NCBI GenBank assembly: GCA_015060535.1
Contig: SUYH01000005.1
Coordinates: 124,001 to 188,000 of the forward strand
Direction: 5' to 3'
Length of the DNA stretch: 64,000 nucleotides
Source of the DNA: Prevotella sp.
GTDB lineage: Bacteria > Bacteroidota > Bacteroidia > Bacteroidales > Bacteroidaceae
Made by a program: the position numbers and the translations under genes. Below are positions 44,143-52,288 of the stretch, one piece after another; the first letter of the stretch is position 1, and the number at the start of each line of letters is the position of its first letter. The notes under the pieces were generated by a model that made no database searches, had not been told where the DNA came from, and worked only from the letters and a program-made list of their open reading frames with translations.

Positions 44143-44289
44143 GCGACCATCGGGAGCGGATTCCCCTCCGCGCGACCTTTTGGAGTGTGGAGCAAGGTAG
44201 TTTTCGGGTTACGAAAACACAACCTTGCTTCCACTCCAAACAACGTTTTCCGTGGCTCACCGCTTTCAGCGTTGAATCGCTCCCGTCGC
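44143..44289. other. Candidate origin of transfer (oriT) with nested inverted repeats
   Basis: Three nested inverted repeats are visible: outer GCGAC..CGGGAGCG.ATTC (44143-44163) with GAATCGCTCCCGTCGC (44274-44289); middle TTTGGAGTG (44179-44187) and AGCAAGGT (44191-44198) with ACCTTGCT (44222-44229) and CACTCCAAA (44232-44240); inner GTTTTCG (44200-44206) with CGAAAAC (44212-44218). It lies directly upstream of mobC, between it and the DUF3408 gene. The nic site is not identified. Confidence 0.65.
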
Positions 44290-44310
44290 TCATCGGTCTG
44301 GTCTTATCGT

Positions 44311-44745
44311 TCACAATTTACGCCATTGCTCGATGTCGTCCTTGTACGTCTCGATGTGGTGTCGGCAGATGTTTTCCAGTAGTCCCGTGACACTCATCCG
44401 TCGCGTCTCAGACAGGCGAAGGACTATCAGGTCAAGTTGCTGGCGGACTTCCTCACTGACGAACACGGGACGGCGGTTGACGATTCTCGGCACCTGAAGG
44501 AAGGTTGCCCGGTATTCATCAAGGGACAGCTTGCGCTGCTTGCTACTCACACGATGGGCAACGGTTATGGCTTCTTCTTTTCTTGGCGGTATGTCCTTTG
44601 GGAATCTTTCACCAGCAACCTGTTCTGCAATTTTGGCAAGACTCTCATCGTCCTCATGGGATTTTGAAGTCGGAATAAAATCCTTCAGTCTCTCGTCGCT
44701 GAACTGCATCTCACTCTCTTTGGTCTCGTTGTTTTTAATACTCAT
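44311..44745 (-). CDS. DUF3408 domain protein of mobilizable elements
   Basis: The 144-residue protein has the DUF3408 C-terminal signature (FVSEEVRQQLDLIVLRLSE, then SVTGLLENICRHHIETY, ending with DDIEQWRKL), which resembles a ribbon-helix-helix DNA-binding domain. Such genes stand before mob genes of Bacteroidales mobilizable and conjugative elements. It could help control the relaxosome or ParB-like processes. Its promoter is at 44810-44840. Confidence 0.9.
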   Translation of the reverse strand: MSIKNNETKESEMQFSDERLKDFIPTSKSHEDDESLAKIAEQVAGERFPKDIPPRKEEAITVAHRVSSKQRKLSLDEYRATFLQVPRIVNRRPVFVSEEVRQQLDLIVLRLSETRRMSVTGLLENICRHHIETYKDDIEQWRKL

Positions 44746-44809
44746 AAATATTACTGTTTAATTGTTTATACTATGGTCAGAGTTTACGCTGCTGACCGAT
44801 TATCGTGTG

Positions 44810-44840
44810 CAAAAGTAGTATGCTCTGTCTGTACCGCCAA
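44810..44840 (-). promoter_or_regulatory. Promoter of DUF3408/mob operon
   Basis: On the minus strand TTG (44838-44840), 20 nt, TACTTTTG (44810-44817): a consensus promoter, with a leader of about 60 nt. Confidence 0.78.
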
Positions 44841-45174
44841 GCAATTGGATTCTGTTGCCCCAAATTGCTGACTGCACCTGCAAATTACTTGTGAAGAGCG
44901 TGATAATCTCTGCATCCTGCCAAGTGGATTTGCTGTATCAAGCAGATTCTGTGTGTTGTCCATGTTGGGTATGTAAACTTTGAAAACTATGCTGACAACG
45001 GTAAGCATTCCGCCAGTTACAGACATTGCACCGCCACTTGCAGCCAAGGGGTGATATTGTGATAGAGGATATAGTCAGATAGTATATCTTTGCATCTGCG
45101 AATGTGATAAGAAAGATGCGAGGTGACAAATGCTGCCAGTGCGAAGCCTTATATCGTCATGGGGTAAGCGAACC

Positions 45175-45205
45175 TTTGTCAGACGGAAGAAACGCGATAC
45201 TTTTG
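45175..45205 (+). promoter_or_regulatory. Consensus promoter in the array (unit 2)
   Basis: TTTG (45175-45178), 19 nt, TACTTTTG (45198-45205). It is the best-formed of the six units, yet has no coding sequence directly behind it. Confidence 0.65.
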
Positions 45206-45633
45206 CATCGGCAAGTGTTAAAGTCCGGTTAAAAATTGGCACAACTTCCTAGTAGGTTGCGAACAAGGACAAACAGGAAGAACTACCTTTGCATCGACAA
45301 GAGACAGTCAGACCGTAAAAACGGAGAATTATTTTCTTCACATTGTACACGGTTGAACTTTCAAGTCAAAGGAAACGCCGAACTTTGCACCGTCAAACGG
45401 AGGCAGAATGTTAAAAATAAACGGGAATTGTTCCCAAGGTTGTAAAAAGGTGGTAAGAGAAGAAAAATGGATTGCCTACTTTTGCAGGCGAAAAAGAGAC
45501 CAAAAGGTTAAAACCTCTGAAAATCCAATGACAACTTGATAACAACTTGTCATTCGCTCTCAGAACAAAGACATACCTTTGCCGACAGAAAAAGAAAATA
45601 GTAACAACAATAATAAAAATAGGAGATAAGAGA

Positions 45634-45963
45634 ATGTTAGAATTAGTAGGAATTGAACGCGAGACGTTCTATGACATGCAGGCGGACTTCGAAAAGTTTG
45701 CCGCAGAAATGAAAAGAATGCTTAACAGGGGCGCAGATACCGACAAGCGTCTTGGAAAGTGGGTGGACAGCAAGTATATATGTGATACGCTGCAGATCAG
45801 CCCAAGAACATTGCAGACCTTCCGTGACAATGGGAAACTGGCATATTCCAAGATTGATGGGAAGTATTTCTATAAGCCTGAGGATGTGCAAGCCATCCTG
45901 ACGGACGTGGAGGACTACAAGAAGGATGCCATCTGGCGTAAGCGCAACAAGAGAGACAAGTAA
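45634..45963 (+). CDS. Helix-turn-helix domain protein of the element (MerR/excisionase-like)
   Basis: The 109-residue protein starts at ATG 45634 after a clear Shine-Dalgarno-like AGGAGA (45621-45626), unusual here. A longer frame from 45547 crosses the sixth promoter box and is rejected. The HTH_17-like part is KWVDSKYICDTLQISPRTL and DNGKLAYSKIDGKYFYKPED. Such proteins act as excisionases or regulators in mobile elements. It is followed by a second HTH gene 32 nt downstream. Confidence 0.85.
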   Translation: MLELVGIERETFYDMQADFEKFAAEMKRMLNRGADTDKRLGKWVDSKYICDTLQISPRTLQTFRDNGKLAYSKIDGKYFYKPEDVQAILTDVEDYKKDAIWRKRNKRDK

Positions 45964-45995
45964 ACAGAGTATAGGAACTAAAGAAAGTATCAATT

Positions 45996-46304
45996 ATGAA
46001 TGAACTGATTTTATCACAAAACCCTGCTGTCAAGAGACTGAAGGACACGATGAATGAGTTGCAGAGTCTGTGCAGACAGGTGACGGATAGCTACCGTCCC
46101 ATGCTAAACGGTGAACGCTACCTGACGGATGAAGAGACCTCACAGGCGCTAAAGATAAGCCGTCGGACGTTACAGGAATATCGGAGTAATGGCAGGATTC
46201 CATTTGTCCTGTTAGGCGGAAAGGTTCTCTATCGTGAGAGTGACCTGGAGGCTCTTCTTCAGAAAGGCTACCATCCGGCAAGGAGGACAAGGGATGATGG
46301 ATAG
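45996..46304 (+). CDS. Second helix-turn-helix protein of the element (excisionase-like)
   Basis: The 102-residue protein has the HTH_17 pattern RYLTDEETSQALKISRRTL, then YRSNGRIPFVLLGGKVLYRESDLE. It is related to the preceding gene and probably forms a pair with it in controlling excision or transfer. It converges with the integrase operon, with a terminator hairpin (46358-46398) between. Confidence 0.85.
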   Translation: MNELILSQNPAVKRLKDTMNELQSLCRQVTDSYRPMLNGERYLTDEETSQALKISRRTLQEYRSNGRIPFVLLGGKVLYRESDLEALLQKGYHPARRTRDDG

Positions 46305-46357
46305 TTTTCGTGGCATTGCTCCAGAAAAAGGAAGCTCGGTAAGAGAAGGTAACAGAA

Positions 46358-46398
46358 AGAAAGGCGGATGTTCTGGTTGTCAGATCATCCGTCTTTCT
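46358..46398. terminator. Hairpin between convergent HTH and integrase-side genes
   Basis: AGAAAGGCGGATG (46358-46370) pairs with CATCCGTCTTTCT (46386-46398) with one G-T pair. It is likely a bidirectional terminator, though the T-runs are weak. Confidence 0.6.
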
Positions 46399-46422
46399 GC
46401 TCTCGTATATGGGATAGAATAA

Positions 46423-46794
46423 TTACTCCTTCCCACCCTTAACGACAGTCATGACAACCTCAAAGGGCTTGTGGTCACGGCTGATACGTTCCGTCAGTTC
46501 CCTGCGGACTGCCCTTGCCTGATAGGAATTGAGACGGAAGGCAAGTAGCATGACCACCTCCATATTATATACAGTAAGGTGTAGGTTACGCTTCTGCCTG
46601 ATAGTCCGCTCCGTCTCGTAAGGTCTAACCAGTTCCTCTTTGTAGAGGGTCTGGATAGTGGTACGCAGTTTGGGTATGAACACGCCAAACAAGTCAACCA
46701 ACTCAGACTCACTCATCCAAATCTCTCCACTCGGTATAGTCAGTTCAGTGTACTCACTATGTTCACTCCACTCAATGATGTTTCTCTGCTCCAT
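46423..46794 (-). CDS. Small DNA-binding-like protein beside the integrase (RhuM-like N-terminal pattern)
   Basis: The 123-residue protein starts at ATG 46794 (MEQRNIIEWSEHSEY), 4 nt after the integrase stop. A pattern GEIWMSESELVDLFGVFI, then TLYKEELV and YNMEVVMLLAFRLNS resembles the N-terminal region of RhuM/KilA-like proteins, which carry a winged helix. It is probably an accessory regulator of the element. The family assignment is tentative. Confidence 0.6.
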   Translation of the reverse strand: MEQRNIIEWSEHSEYTELTIPSGEIWMSESELVDLFGVFIPKLRTTIQTLYKEELVRPYETERTIRQKRNLHLTVYNMEVVMLLAFRLNSYQARAVRRELTERISRDHKPFEVVMTVVKGGKE

Positions 46795-46798
46795 AATT

Positions 46799-48022
46799 TT
46801 ACGCCATTTTGATGTTACTGAATGATTTGTTAAGTTTGTCGCCAAGCATGGTCAGGTCATCGTTCAACTTCTGAGAGGTGATACGGGCATAAATCTGAGT
46901 CGTAACGATATTCGTATGTCCCAATACACGGCTCACGCTCTCAATAGGCATACCTTTTGATAAAGCGAGCGTAGCCCATGAATGGCGCCCGCAGTGCAGG
47001 CTGATCTGTTTCTCTATCCCGCAGGCTGCAATGACCTTCTTCAACTTCTTGCAGATAGACCAGTAGTTGAGTTTGCCGAATACGTTCTTATCTTCTTGCA
47101 GATGCTTGTAACGCTCAATAATCTGCAAGGGTACATCCATCAGTTTCACCTGATAGGGTACGTTGGTCTTGTGACGATGCGAAACGATCCACTTGTCGCC
47201 ATTGATGTCCACAATGTCATCGGTCGTCAGGTTCTTCACGTCAACAAAAGCCAATGCCGTCCAACAGATAAAGACGAAGATGTCACGGACAAAGGCCAAG
47301 TCAGCATCCTCAAAATCATGGGTCATCACCTGTTTCAACTCTTCCTCCGTCAAGAACTCACGTTCCTTGCAATTAGGGCTGATGTGGAACTGTGCAAACG
47401 GGTTACGGGGAATCTTGCCATTGTAGTGCGCCCTCATCACGACTCCTTTCAGCCACATGCAGCGTTGCCAGATGGTGCCGCTTGCCAGTCCTCGATCCGT
47501 GCTGAGGTAGGCAGCAAAGTCCTTGATAAAGTCGGGTGTAAGTTCCAGCATAGATATGTCCTTACGACGATAATGAGATTCGATGAACGAAGCCACGTCC
47601 TTTCTGGAGAGTTGCATTGCCCATAGGGTGCTGATAACTCTATCCTTGCCGACTCGCTTCTTGAAACTGGCGATGTCCTTGTCGAATGCGTTGAGCAATG
47701 TCTCATACTCGCTGCCGAATCCCTGATAGGAATTGCGTACCATCTCTGCCGTCACGAATGCCTCACGGTCTGCCAGATGCTGGTAATGTTTGATGATCTG
47801 CGCCTTGATGTTGTCAAGGTCACGGTTCAACTGCAAGGATTCCTTGCTCCGTCCCTTGGCACAGTTGCCCTTCGCATCCCATAGGGTCAACGGGATGCTC
47901 TTCTTACAACTGAACTGGCTCTGGGTTCCATTGATTGTCACCCTGCCCATCACTGGCACTACGCCGTTTTTCTCCTTACCTCTGTTCACGTAGAACAGTA
48001 CTGAAAATGTGCTTCTGCTCAT
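46799..48022 (-). CDS. Tyrosine-type site-specific integrase
   Basis: The 407-residue protein starts at ATG 48022 (MSRSTFSVLFYVNRGKEKNG), as is usual for Bacteroidales integrases; a 20-residue extension is unlikely. The arm-binding and SAM-like domains come first and the catalytic domain follows from about 220. The HxxR box is LHCGRHSWATLAL and the nucleophile Tyr is in TTQIYARIT. At the first catalytic Arg position the sequence is WTALAFVDVKN, so Arg I seems to be absent, as in the IntDOT family. It catalyses integration and excision of the element. Confidence 0.93.
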   Translation of the reverse strand: MSRSTFSVLFYVNRGKEKNGVVPVMGRVTINGTQSQFSCKKSIPLTLWDAKGNCAKGRSKESLQLNRDLDNIKAQIIKHYQHLADREAFVTAEMVRNSYQGFGSEYETLLNAFDKDIASFKKRVGKDRVISTLWAMQLSRKDVASFIESHYRRKDISMLELTPDFIKDFAAYLSTDRGLASGTIWQRCMWLKGVVMRAHYNGKIPRNPFAQFHISPNCKEREFLTEEELKQVMTHDFEDADLAFVRDIFVFICWTALAFVDVKNLTTDDIVDINGDKWIVSHRHKTNVPYQVKLMDVPLQIIERYKHLQEDKNVFGKLNYWSICKKLKKVIAACGIEKQISLHCGRHSWATLALSKGMPIESVSRVLGHTNIVTTQIYARITSQKLNDDLTMLGDKLNKSFSNIKMA

Positions 48023-48384
48023 GTTTCTTACTCGTTTTTTAATTCCGGCTGCAAAACTACTATCTTTTCCTGGTTCTTTCACTATGCAAAATATAGCAGT
48101 TTGCGGAATCAGAAACGGGTGGTGAGAGGTGCGTCGTTATGCCCCGTCTTGCCTGTCCGATTAACGAAGTTTAACTGGCTCCTAAGACCGTCTCACGGGT
48201 TACGGATAAGAAACCTAACTACTTCTTTATTCCTCCCAAATTTGCATTCAGCCTAAAACTGAATTTCCTCGATTTTCCCCGTCTTGCCCTTTATTTACGC
48301 GCTTTCTGCGTTAATTCTCCAAAATTCGTCTTTCGTTACAGACTTTTTTCGTAACTTTGCACGCGATTATTGAAATTGAACAAT
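48023..48384. other. Region between the integrase and the gene at 48385 (right end of the element)
   Basis: This 362-nt gap holds the integrase promoter (TAGTTTTG on minus, 48053-48060) and, at its other end, GTAACTTTGC (48351-48360), a box for the next gene. The element end should lie here; no direct repeat with the left end was found. Confidence 0.6.
48352..48359 (+). promoter_or_regulatory. -7 element of the gene at 48385
   Basis: TAACTTTG in GTAACTTTGC, 26 nt before the start codon. The same 10-mer pattern GTANNTTTGC is the known core of CTnDOT-type attachment sites. Confidence 0.5.
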
Positions 48385-48975
48385 ATGAAGAGAAGGTTTT
48401 TCGGACTTTTGATGGCCCTGTGGACGGTTGGCCTGCTCTCGGTAAGTGCTCAGACGAGTCTTGCTGGTCACACCTATCATCATCCCAATATCATGGCCGA
48501 CATGATGAACGATGCCACTAAGGATTTGGACAAAAAAGTGGCTGAGGCCCGTACCAAGGCTATTGCCGAGGGCGAGAAGAAGAAGGGTCGCAAGCTGACT
48601 GCCGAAGAGTTGGCCAAGCTCGACGAGGAAATCAAGAAGAAGATGGACATGGTGGCGGCCATGAAGAAAGGCATGACGATGGCCATTACCGTTGAGTTCA
48701 AGGACCAGAAGAATATGGTGATGAAGCAGAAAACGAAAGTCAGCGACGACGCCCTGAAGGCTGCTGGCATTGGCTGGTTAAAGCGCAAGGCCCTGAAGGC
48801 TGCTTTGGCTATCGCTCCCTCTTCGGAGAAAGGCACCTATATCGTCAAGGACAGCATGGTCATCATGACCGATAAGGACAACGAGAAGGATACCCTGTAC
48901 GTCAGCCGGGACGGCAAGTATCTCAAAGGCCGGATGGATAAGAAAATGACCTTCAAACTGACAAGAATAAAATAA
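48385..48975 (+). CDS. Secreted protein of unknown function
   Basis: The 196-residue protein starts at ATG 48385 (MKRRFFGLLMALWTVGLLSVSAQ), a signal peptide; a TTG at 48370 is possible but less likely. The middle is a Lys/Glu-rich helix (MNDATKDLDKKVAEARTKAI, EEIKKKMDMVAAMKK) and the C-terminus has beta-hairpin character (DTLYVSRDGKYLKGRM). It resembles small Bacteroidales proteins that follow a lipocalin-like pattern, but no family was recognised. trpS follows 18 nt downstream. Confidence 0.65.
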   Translation: MKRRFFGLLMALWTVGLLSVSAQTSLAGHTYHHPNIMADMMNDATKDLDKKVAEARTKAIAEGEKKKGRKLTAEELAKLDEEIKKKMDMVAAMKKGMTMAITVEFKDQKNMVMKQKTKVSDDALKAAGIGWLKRKALKAALAIAPSSEKGTYIVKDSMVIMTDKDNEKDTLYVSRDGKYLKGRMDKKMTFKLTRIK

Positions 48976-48993
48976 AAACACAACATAACGAAA

Positions 48994-50085
48994 ATGGGAA
49001 AGATTATACTGACTGGCGACCGCCCTACGGGCAAGCTCCACTTGGGACACTATATCGGTTCGCTGCGTCGTCGCGTGGAGTTGCAGAACGCAGGCGACTA
49101 TGACAAGATGTTCGTATTCATGGCCGACGTACAGGCCCTCACCGATAATGCCGACAATCCGGAAAAAATTCGTCAGAGCATCGTCAATGTGGCTCTCGAC
49201 TACCTTGCAGCAGGACTTGATCCTGAGAAGTGTACCTTGTTCATTCAGAGTCAGATACCGGAGTTGGCAGAACTCACTACTTACCTGATGAACCTCGTCA
49301 GCGTGAGCCGTGTGCAACGCAATCCGACAGTGAAAACCGAGGTGAAGATGCGTGGCTTCGAGGGCGAGAGCATCCCCTTGGGCTTCTTCTGCTACCCAGT
49401 TTCTCAGGCTGCTGACATCACCCTGTTCAAGGCTACCACCGTGCCTGCTGGCGAAGACCAGGAGCCCATGCTTGAGGTCACTCGCGAACTGGTGCGCCGC
49501 TTCAACCAGATTTACGCTCCCGTATTGGTGGAGCCTAACATCATGTTGCCCGAGAATGCCACAGCTCGTCGTCTGCCTGGAACGGATGGCAAGGAGAAGA
49601 TGTCTAAGTCGCTGGGCAACTGCATCTACCTCTCCGATGATGCCGATACTGTATGGCAGAAGGTGCGTTCGATGTACACCGACCCCACGCACATCAATCT
49701 GAACGACCCCGGTCATGTCGAGGGCAACGCCGTGTTCACCTATCTCGACGCCTTCTCGCGTCCTGAGCACTTCGCCCAGTACTGGCCCGAATATCAGAAC
49801 CTGGACGAGCTGAAAGACCACTATCGTCGTGGTGGACTGGGCGATATGAAGTGCAAGAAGTTCCTCAACCAGATCCTCAACGAGTTCCTGGAGCCCATGC
49901 GCCAGCGTCGCCACGAGTTCGAGCAGGACATCCCCGAGATCTACAACATCCTGCGTCGAGGCACCGAAAAGGCCCGTGAGACCGCTGCACAGACCATGAG
50001 TGAGGTACGCCAGGCTATGCAAATCAACTATTTCGACGACGAAGAGCTGATTCGCTCACAGGCTGAGGCTTTCCGCCAGAAGTAA
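48994..50085 (+). CDS. trpS: Tryptophan--tRNA ligase
   Basis: The 363-residue protein is a class I synthetase: HIGH-type motif LHLGH at residues about 15-19 ([15 protein letters not shown]) and KMSKS ([12 protein letters not shown]) near 205. It charges tRNA-Trp with tryptophan. The position after a secreted protein is not informative. A strong hairpin terminator follows. Confidence 0.97.
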   Translation: MGKIILTGDRPTGKLHLGHYIGSLRRRVELQNAGDYDKMFVFMADVQALTDNADNPEKIRQSIVNVALDYLAAGLDPEKCTLFIQSQIPELAELTTYLMNLVSVSRVQRNPTVKTEVKMRGFEGESIPLGFFCYPVSQAADITLFKATTVPAGEDQEPMLEVTRELVRRFNQIYAPVLVEPNIMLPENATARRLPGTDGKEKMSKSLGNCIYLSDDADTVWQKVRSMYTDPTHINLNDPGHVEGNAVFTYLDAFSRPEHFAQYWPEYQNLDELKDHYRRGGLGDMKCKKFLNQILNEFLEPMRQRRHEFEQDIPEIYNILRRGTEKARETAAQTMSEVRQAMQINYFDDEELIRSQAEAFRQK

Positions 50086-50106
50086 CCCGCGAATCGTTAA
50101 ATACTC

Positions 50107-50142
50107 AAGGGGATTGCGTCTGTCCAGATGTAATCCCCTTTC
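50107..50142 (+). terminator. Terminator of trpS
   Basis: AAGGGGATT (50107-50115) pairs with AATCCCCTT (50132-50140), with an inner TCTG/CAGA pairing, followed by T-rich sequence. Confidence 0.85.
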
Positions 50143-50258
50143 TTGTTTTATGGCCAGCGGCGAGGGGGAAGTTGGCTGCAAAGGTACGAGATATCTTAAA
50201 AAGACATAAAAACGATGGTTTTCTTCTCGCTTATTCGTATCTTTACAAGAAATAAGGA

Positions 50259-50657
50259 TGTCCCTGATGTTCTTATAAAGGAGAAATAAAATAATAAACA
50301 GTTATCAAAGTCGATGTACACGAACGTTATTTTGTTATTTGTTACTTTGTTTCCCCCCGATATTTCTTAGTTTTTGGGGTAAAATGATTAGTCCGAAAGT
50401 ATTTGCAATTACTCCGAATAAAAATTTAAATACTCCGAAAGAAATTTTAAATACTCCGAAAGAGATTTTAGACCCAACCATTTTTTGTATATATTATTTA
50501 GAATAAAACAAATGACTATACCTTTCAATCTTGTCTGAAAGTGATGTCTCTACTGATTAAGAGTTGCGTGCAGCAGTACAAATCAACAACGTAAATATCA
50601 AAGTATGTGCAGATATCAACCTCAGCAATAGTACACTCGCCTGTCCCTGATGTTCTT
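50259..50657. repeat. 16-nt direct repeat pair
   Basis: TGTCCCTGATGTTCTT occurs at 50259-50274 and again at 50642-50657, enclosing 367 nt that include the 21-bp repeats. It may be the trace of a lost insertion. Confidence 0.75.
50388..50471. repeat. Four tandem 21-bp repeats (iteron-like)
   Basis: Units start at 50388, 50409, 50430 and 50451, each exactly 21 nt, with the shared core CTCCGAA (GTCCGAA in unit 1) followed by an A/T-rich second half. Equal spacing of two helical turns suggests a protein-binding array. Confidence 0.85.
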
Positions 50658-50830
50658 GGATTCTATTAATTTCTGCCATTGTCTAATATAAAATGCACGC
50701 CCCCATGATCTACTTTTCCATAGGAAACAATGGATATGATTTTATAAACTGCTGATTTATAGACATTTTAACCTTAATCTATTATTTGTATTTTCCATGA
50801 CTACCTGATACATCGTAAGAGAAATAGTTG

Positions 50831-50838
50831 TAACTTTG
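50831..50838 (+). promoter_or_regulatory. -7 element of the second TPR-HTH gene
   Basis: TAACTTTG, 18 nt before ATG 50857. No good -33 box. Confidence 0.55.
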
Positions 50839-50856
50839 CATCGAAAATCTACAACT

Positions 50857-52266
50857 ATGCATAAGAAGTCGTTGTACATATTTATTATAGGCGTTCTGCT
50901 GATGGCTTGCAGTCAGCAGGACTCCAATTCACAGACGGCAGCAAGTTGTCTGGAGGAAGCTGAGGCTGCTTTGGCTAACGACAGTACCCGTTTGGGCGAG
51001 ACACTGCTGCGAAAGACCATCCAGTTGGCTGAAGCATCTGAGGATTGGCACACCGATTATATTGCATGCCAGCGGTTGGCAGAGGCTTTATCGCAGAGCA
51101 ATCCAGGAGAGGCCTTGCGACTGATGAAGCAGGCACTGACCATCTACGAGCAGCATCCTGACGATGAGCTTCGACCGGTCAAAGGACACTTGCAAGGCAA
51201 GAACTATGTCATCCTGCTCGACTATGCAGGCACTTTCGCTGCACAAGTAGCTTATATCAACGAGGGGCCATTCGACGAAGCACTCGATTTCATCCATCGT
51301 GCATACGATATAGCCAAGAAAAGCCAGATGAACGACATGATATGCCAGACACTTACCAGTCTTGCAAACATTGCATGGGCGAAGGAAGATTATCGTCAGG
51401 CACTTGACTATGCTCGTCAAGCAGAACTTGTGGCAACTGACGAACTGCGCGCCGGCACGTTACAAGTACTCGCTCGCAGCTACCTCAGCCTCAACATGCT
51501 CGATTCGGCAGAAGCCGTCTATAGGAAGATTCATCCTGGCGATGATGTCCATCTAGCATACATTGTACAGAGCAATCTCGCTAAGATTGCGCTTCGACGT
51601 ATGGGGGCCACACAAGTGGAAGACAGCGTGGCTGAAGCTTTCGACAAAGTGGAAGACATCTATTATAAGGCTCTTGAGCAGAAAGATGAGTACTATCAAG
51701 AGACGCTGCGACAGGAAATGGAGAACCAGCGACTGGAGTACCGTTCACAAATGTACGCACGTACATTATTTATTGGTATTATTGCATCGCTTATTGTCAT
51801 TTTAGCGATGATGCTGGTAATTCGATATAGGATGCAGGCACAACGCCAAGAGGAGCGGCAGCTCCAGCAGAAGGCAGAACACCAGAAGGCTCAACTGCAT
51901 CAGGCTAACGAAGTGGTGGCATTCCTACAGAACTTCATTCTCGAACGTATGGAGGTAATGAAGAAACTCAACCAGCGCGGCGATTCGCTCATATATCTCA
52001 GTCCGCACGAGTGGAGCGAGATAGAGCGTACGCTCGATGCCATTGACAACAAACGCTTTGCCAATCTTCGCGAGCACTACCCAAATATGCAGGAAGACGA
52101 CATCCACCTATGTCTGCTCACGCGTCTGGGCATTAGCAATCGCAACATCGGCAACATCTACTGCATCTCCATCTCTGCCGTTCAGCATCGTAAGCTTAAA
52201 CTGAAGAAGGACGTGTTTGGAGAAAGTAATCCCGATGTTACGCTGGAGCAAATACTTACCAGATAA
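50857..52266 (+). CDS. Membrane-anchored TPR-HTH regulator, lipoprotein-type N-terminus (second)
   Basis: The 469-residue protein starts at ATG 50857 (MHKKSLYIFIIGVLLMAC, lipobox LMAC, C18). TPR-like helices fill about 20-290; a TM helix is near 302-324 (TLFIGIIASLIVILAMMLVI); then a Gln/Glu-rich coiled coil (QEERQLQQKAEHQ) and a C-terminal region (about 380-469) with LSPHEWSEIERTL and LCLLTRLGISNRNIGNIY, typical of the HTH-like output. It has the same layout as the protein at 9223. A secreted protein follows 22 nt downstream and may be its target or ligand. Confidence 0.8.
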   Translation: MHKKSLYIFIIGVLLMACSQQDSNSQTAASCLEEAEAALANDSTRLGETLLRKTIQLAEASEDWHTDYIACQRLAEALSQSNPGEALRLMKQALTIYEQHPDDELRPVKGHLQGKNYVILLDYAGTFAAQVAYINEGPFDEALDFIHRAYDIAKKSQMNDMICQTLTSLANIAWAKEDYRQALDYARQAELVATDELRAGTLQVLARSYLSLNMLDSAEAVYRKIHPGDDVHLAYIVQSNLAKIALRRMGATQVEDSVAEAFDKVEDIYYKALEQKDEYYQETLRQEMENQRLEYRSQMYARTLFIGIIASLIVILAMMLVIRYRMQAQRQEERQLQQKAEHQKAQLHQANEVVAFLQNFILERMEVMKKLNQRGDSLIYLSPHEWSEIERTLDAIDNKRFANLREHYPNMQEDDIHLCLLTRLGISNRNIGNIYCISISAVQHRKLKLKKDVFGESNPDVTLEQILTR

Positions 52267-52288
52267 AGGAAAAAGTAAAAAGACAAAT

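Larger units (their letters stand above)
44746..45633. promoter_or_regulatory. Long non-coding region of the element with an array of promoter-like motifs
   Basis: This 888-nt gap separates the leftward DUF3408 gene and the rightward HTH gene. On the plus strand TAnnTTTGC-type boxes lie at 45085, 45198, 45284, 45380 (imperfect, GAACTTTG), 45477 and 45574, i.e. steps of 113, 86, 96, 97 and 97 nt. Each is followed by similar sequence such as GCATCGACAAG and GTTAAAA..GG. No plausible protein was found in it. Confidence 0.75.
41960..48100. mobile_element. Integrative mobilizable element (boundaries not defined)
   Basis: The set integrase, two small HTH proteins, DUF3408 protein, MobC, relaxase and oriT-like hairpins marks a mobilizable element of the Bacteroidales type that depends on a helper for transfer. 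It lies between the RND operon and trpS. I could not find direct repeats that define its ends; the coordinates are the span of element-type genes only. There is no recognisable cargo apart from a TM protein. Confidence 0.8.
50086..50856. other. Long intergenic region with direct repeats
   Basis: This 771-nt AT-rich gap holds the trpS terminator (50107-50142), a 16-nt direct repeat pair (50259-50274 and 50642-50657), four 21-bp tandem repeats (50388-50471) and, at its end, the promoter box of the next gene. There is no convincing gene. Confidence 0.7.

Noticed and set aside
46289..46422. Small frame after the second HTH gene
   Set aside because: It overlaps the HTH gene and a terminator hairpin and has no protein features.
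33475..48228. Shared 14-mer GGGTTACGGATAAG near 33475 and 48214 as possible attachment site
   Set aside because: Matches of this length are expected by chance in 64 kb.
41734..48384. Direct repeats marking the ends of the mobilizable element
   Set aside because: I compared both junction regions and saw no convincing shared word; ends remain undefined.
48778..50022. Long minus-strand frame opposite trpS
   Set aside because: It is a codon-bias shadow; trpS motifs on the plus strand are unambiguous.
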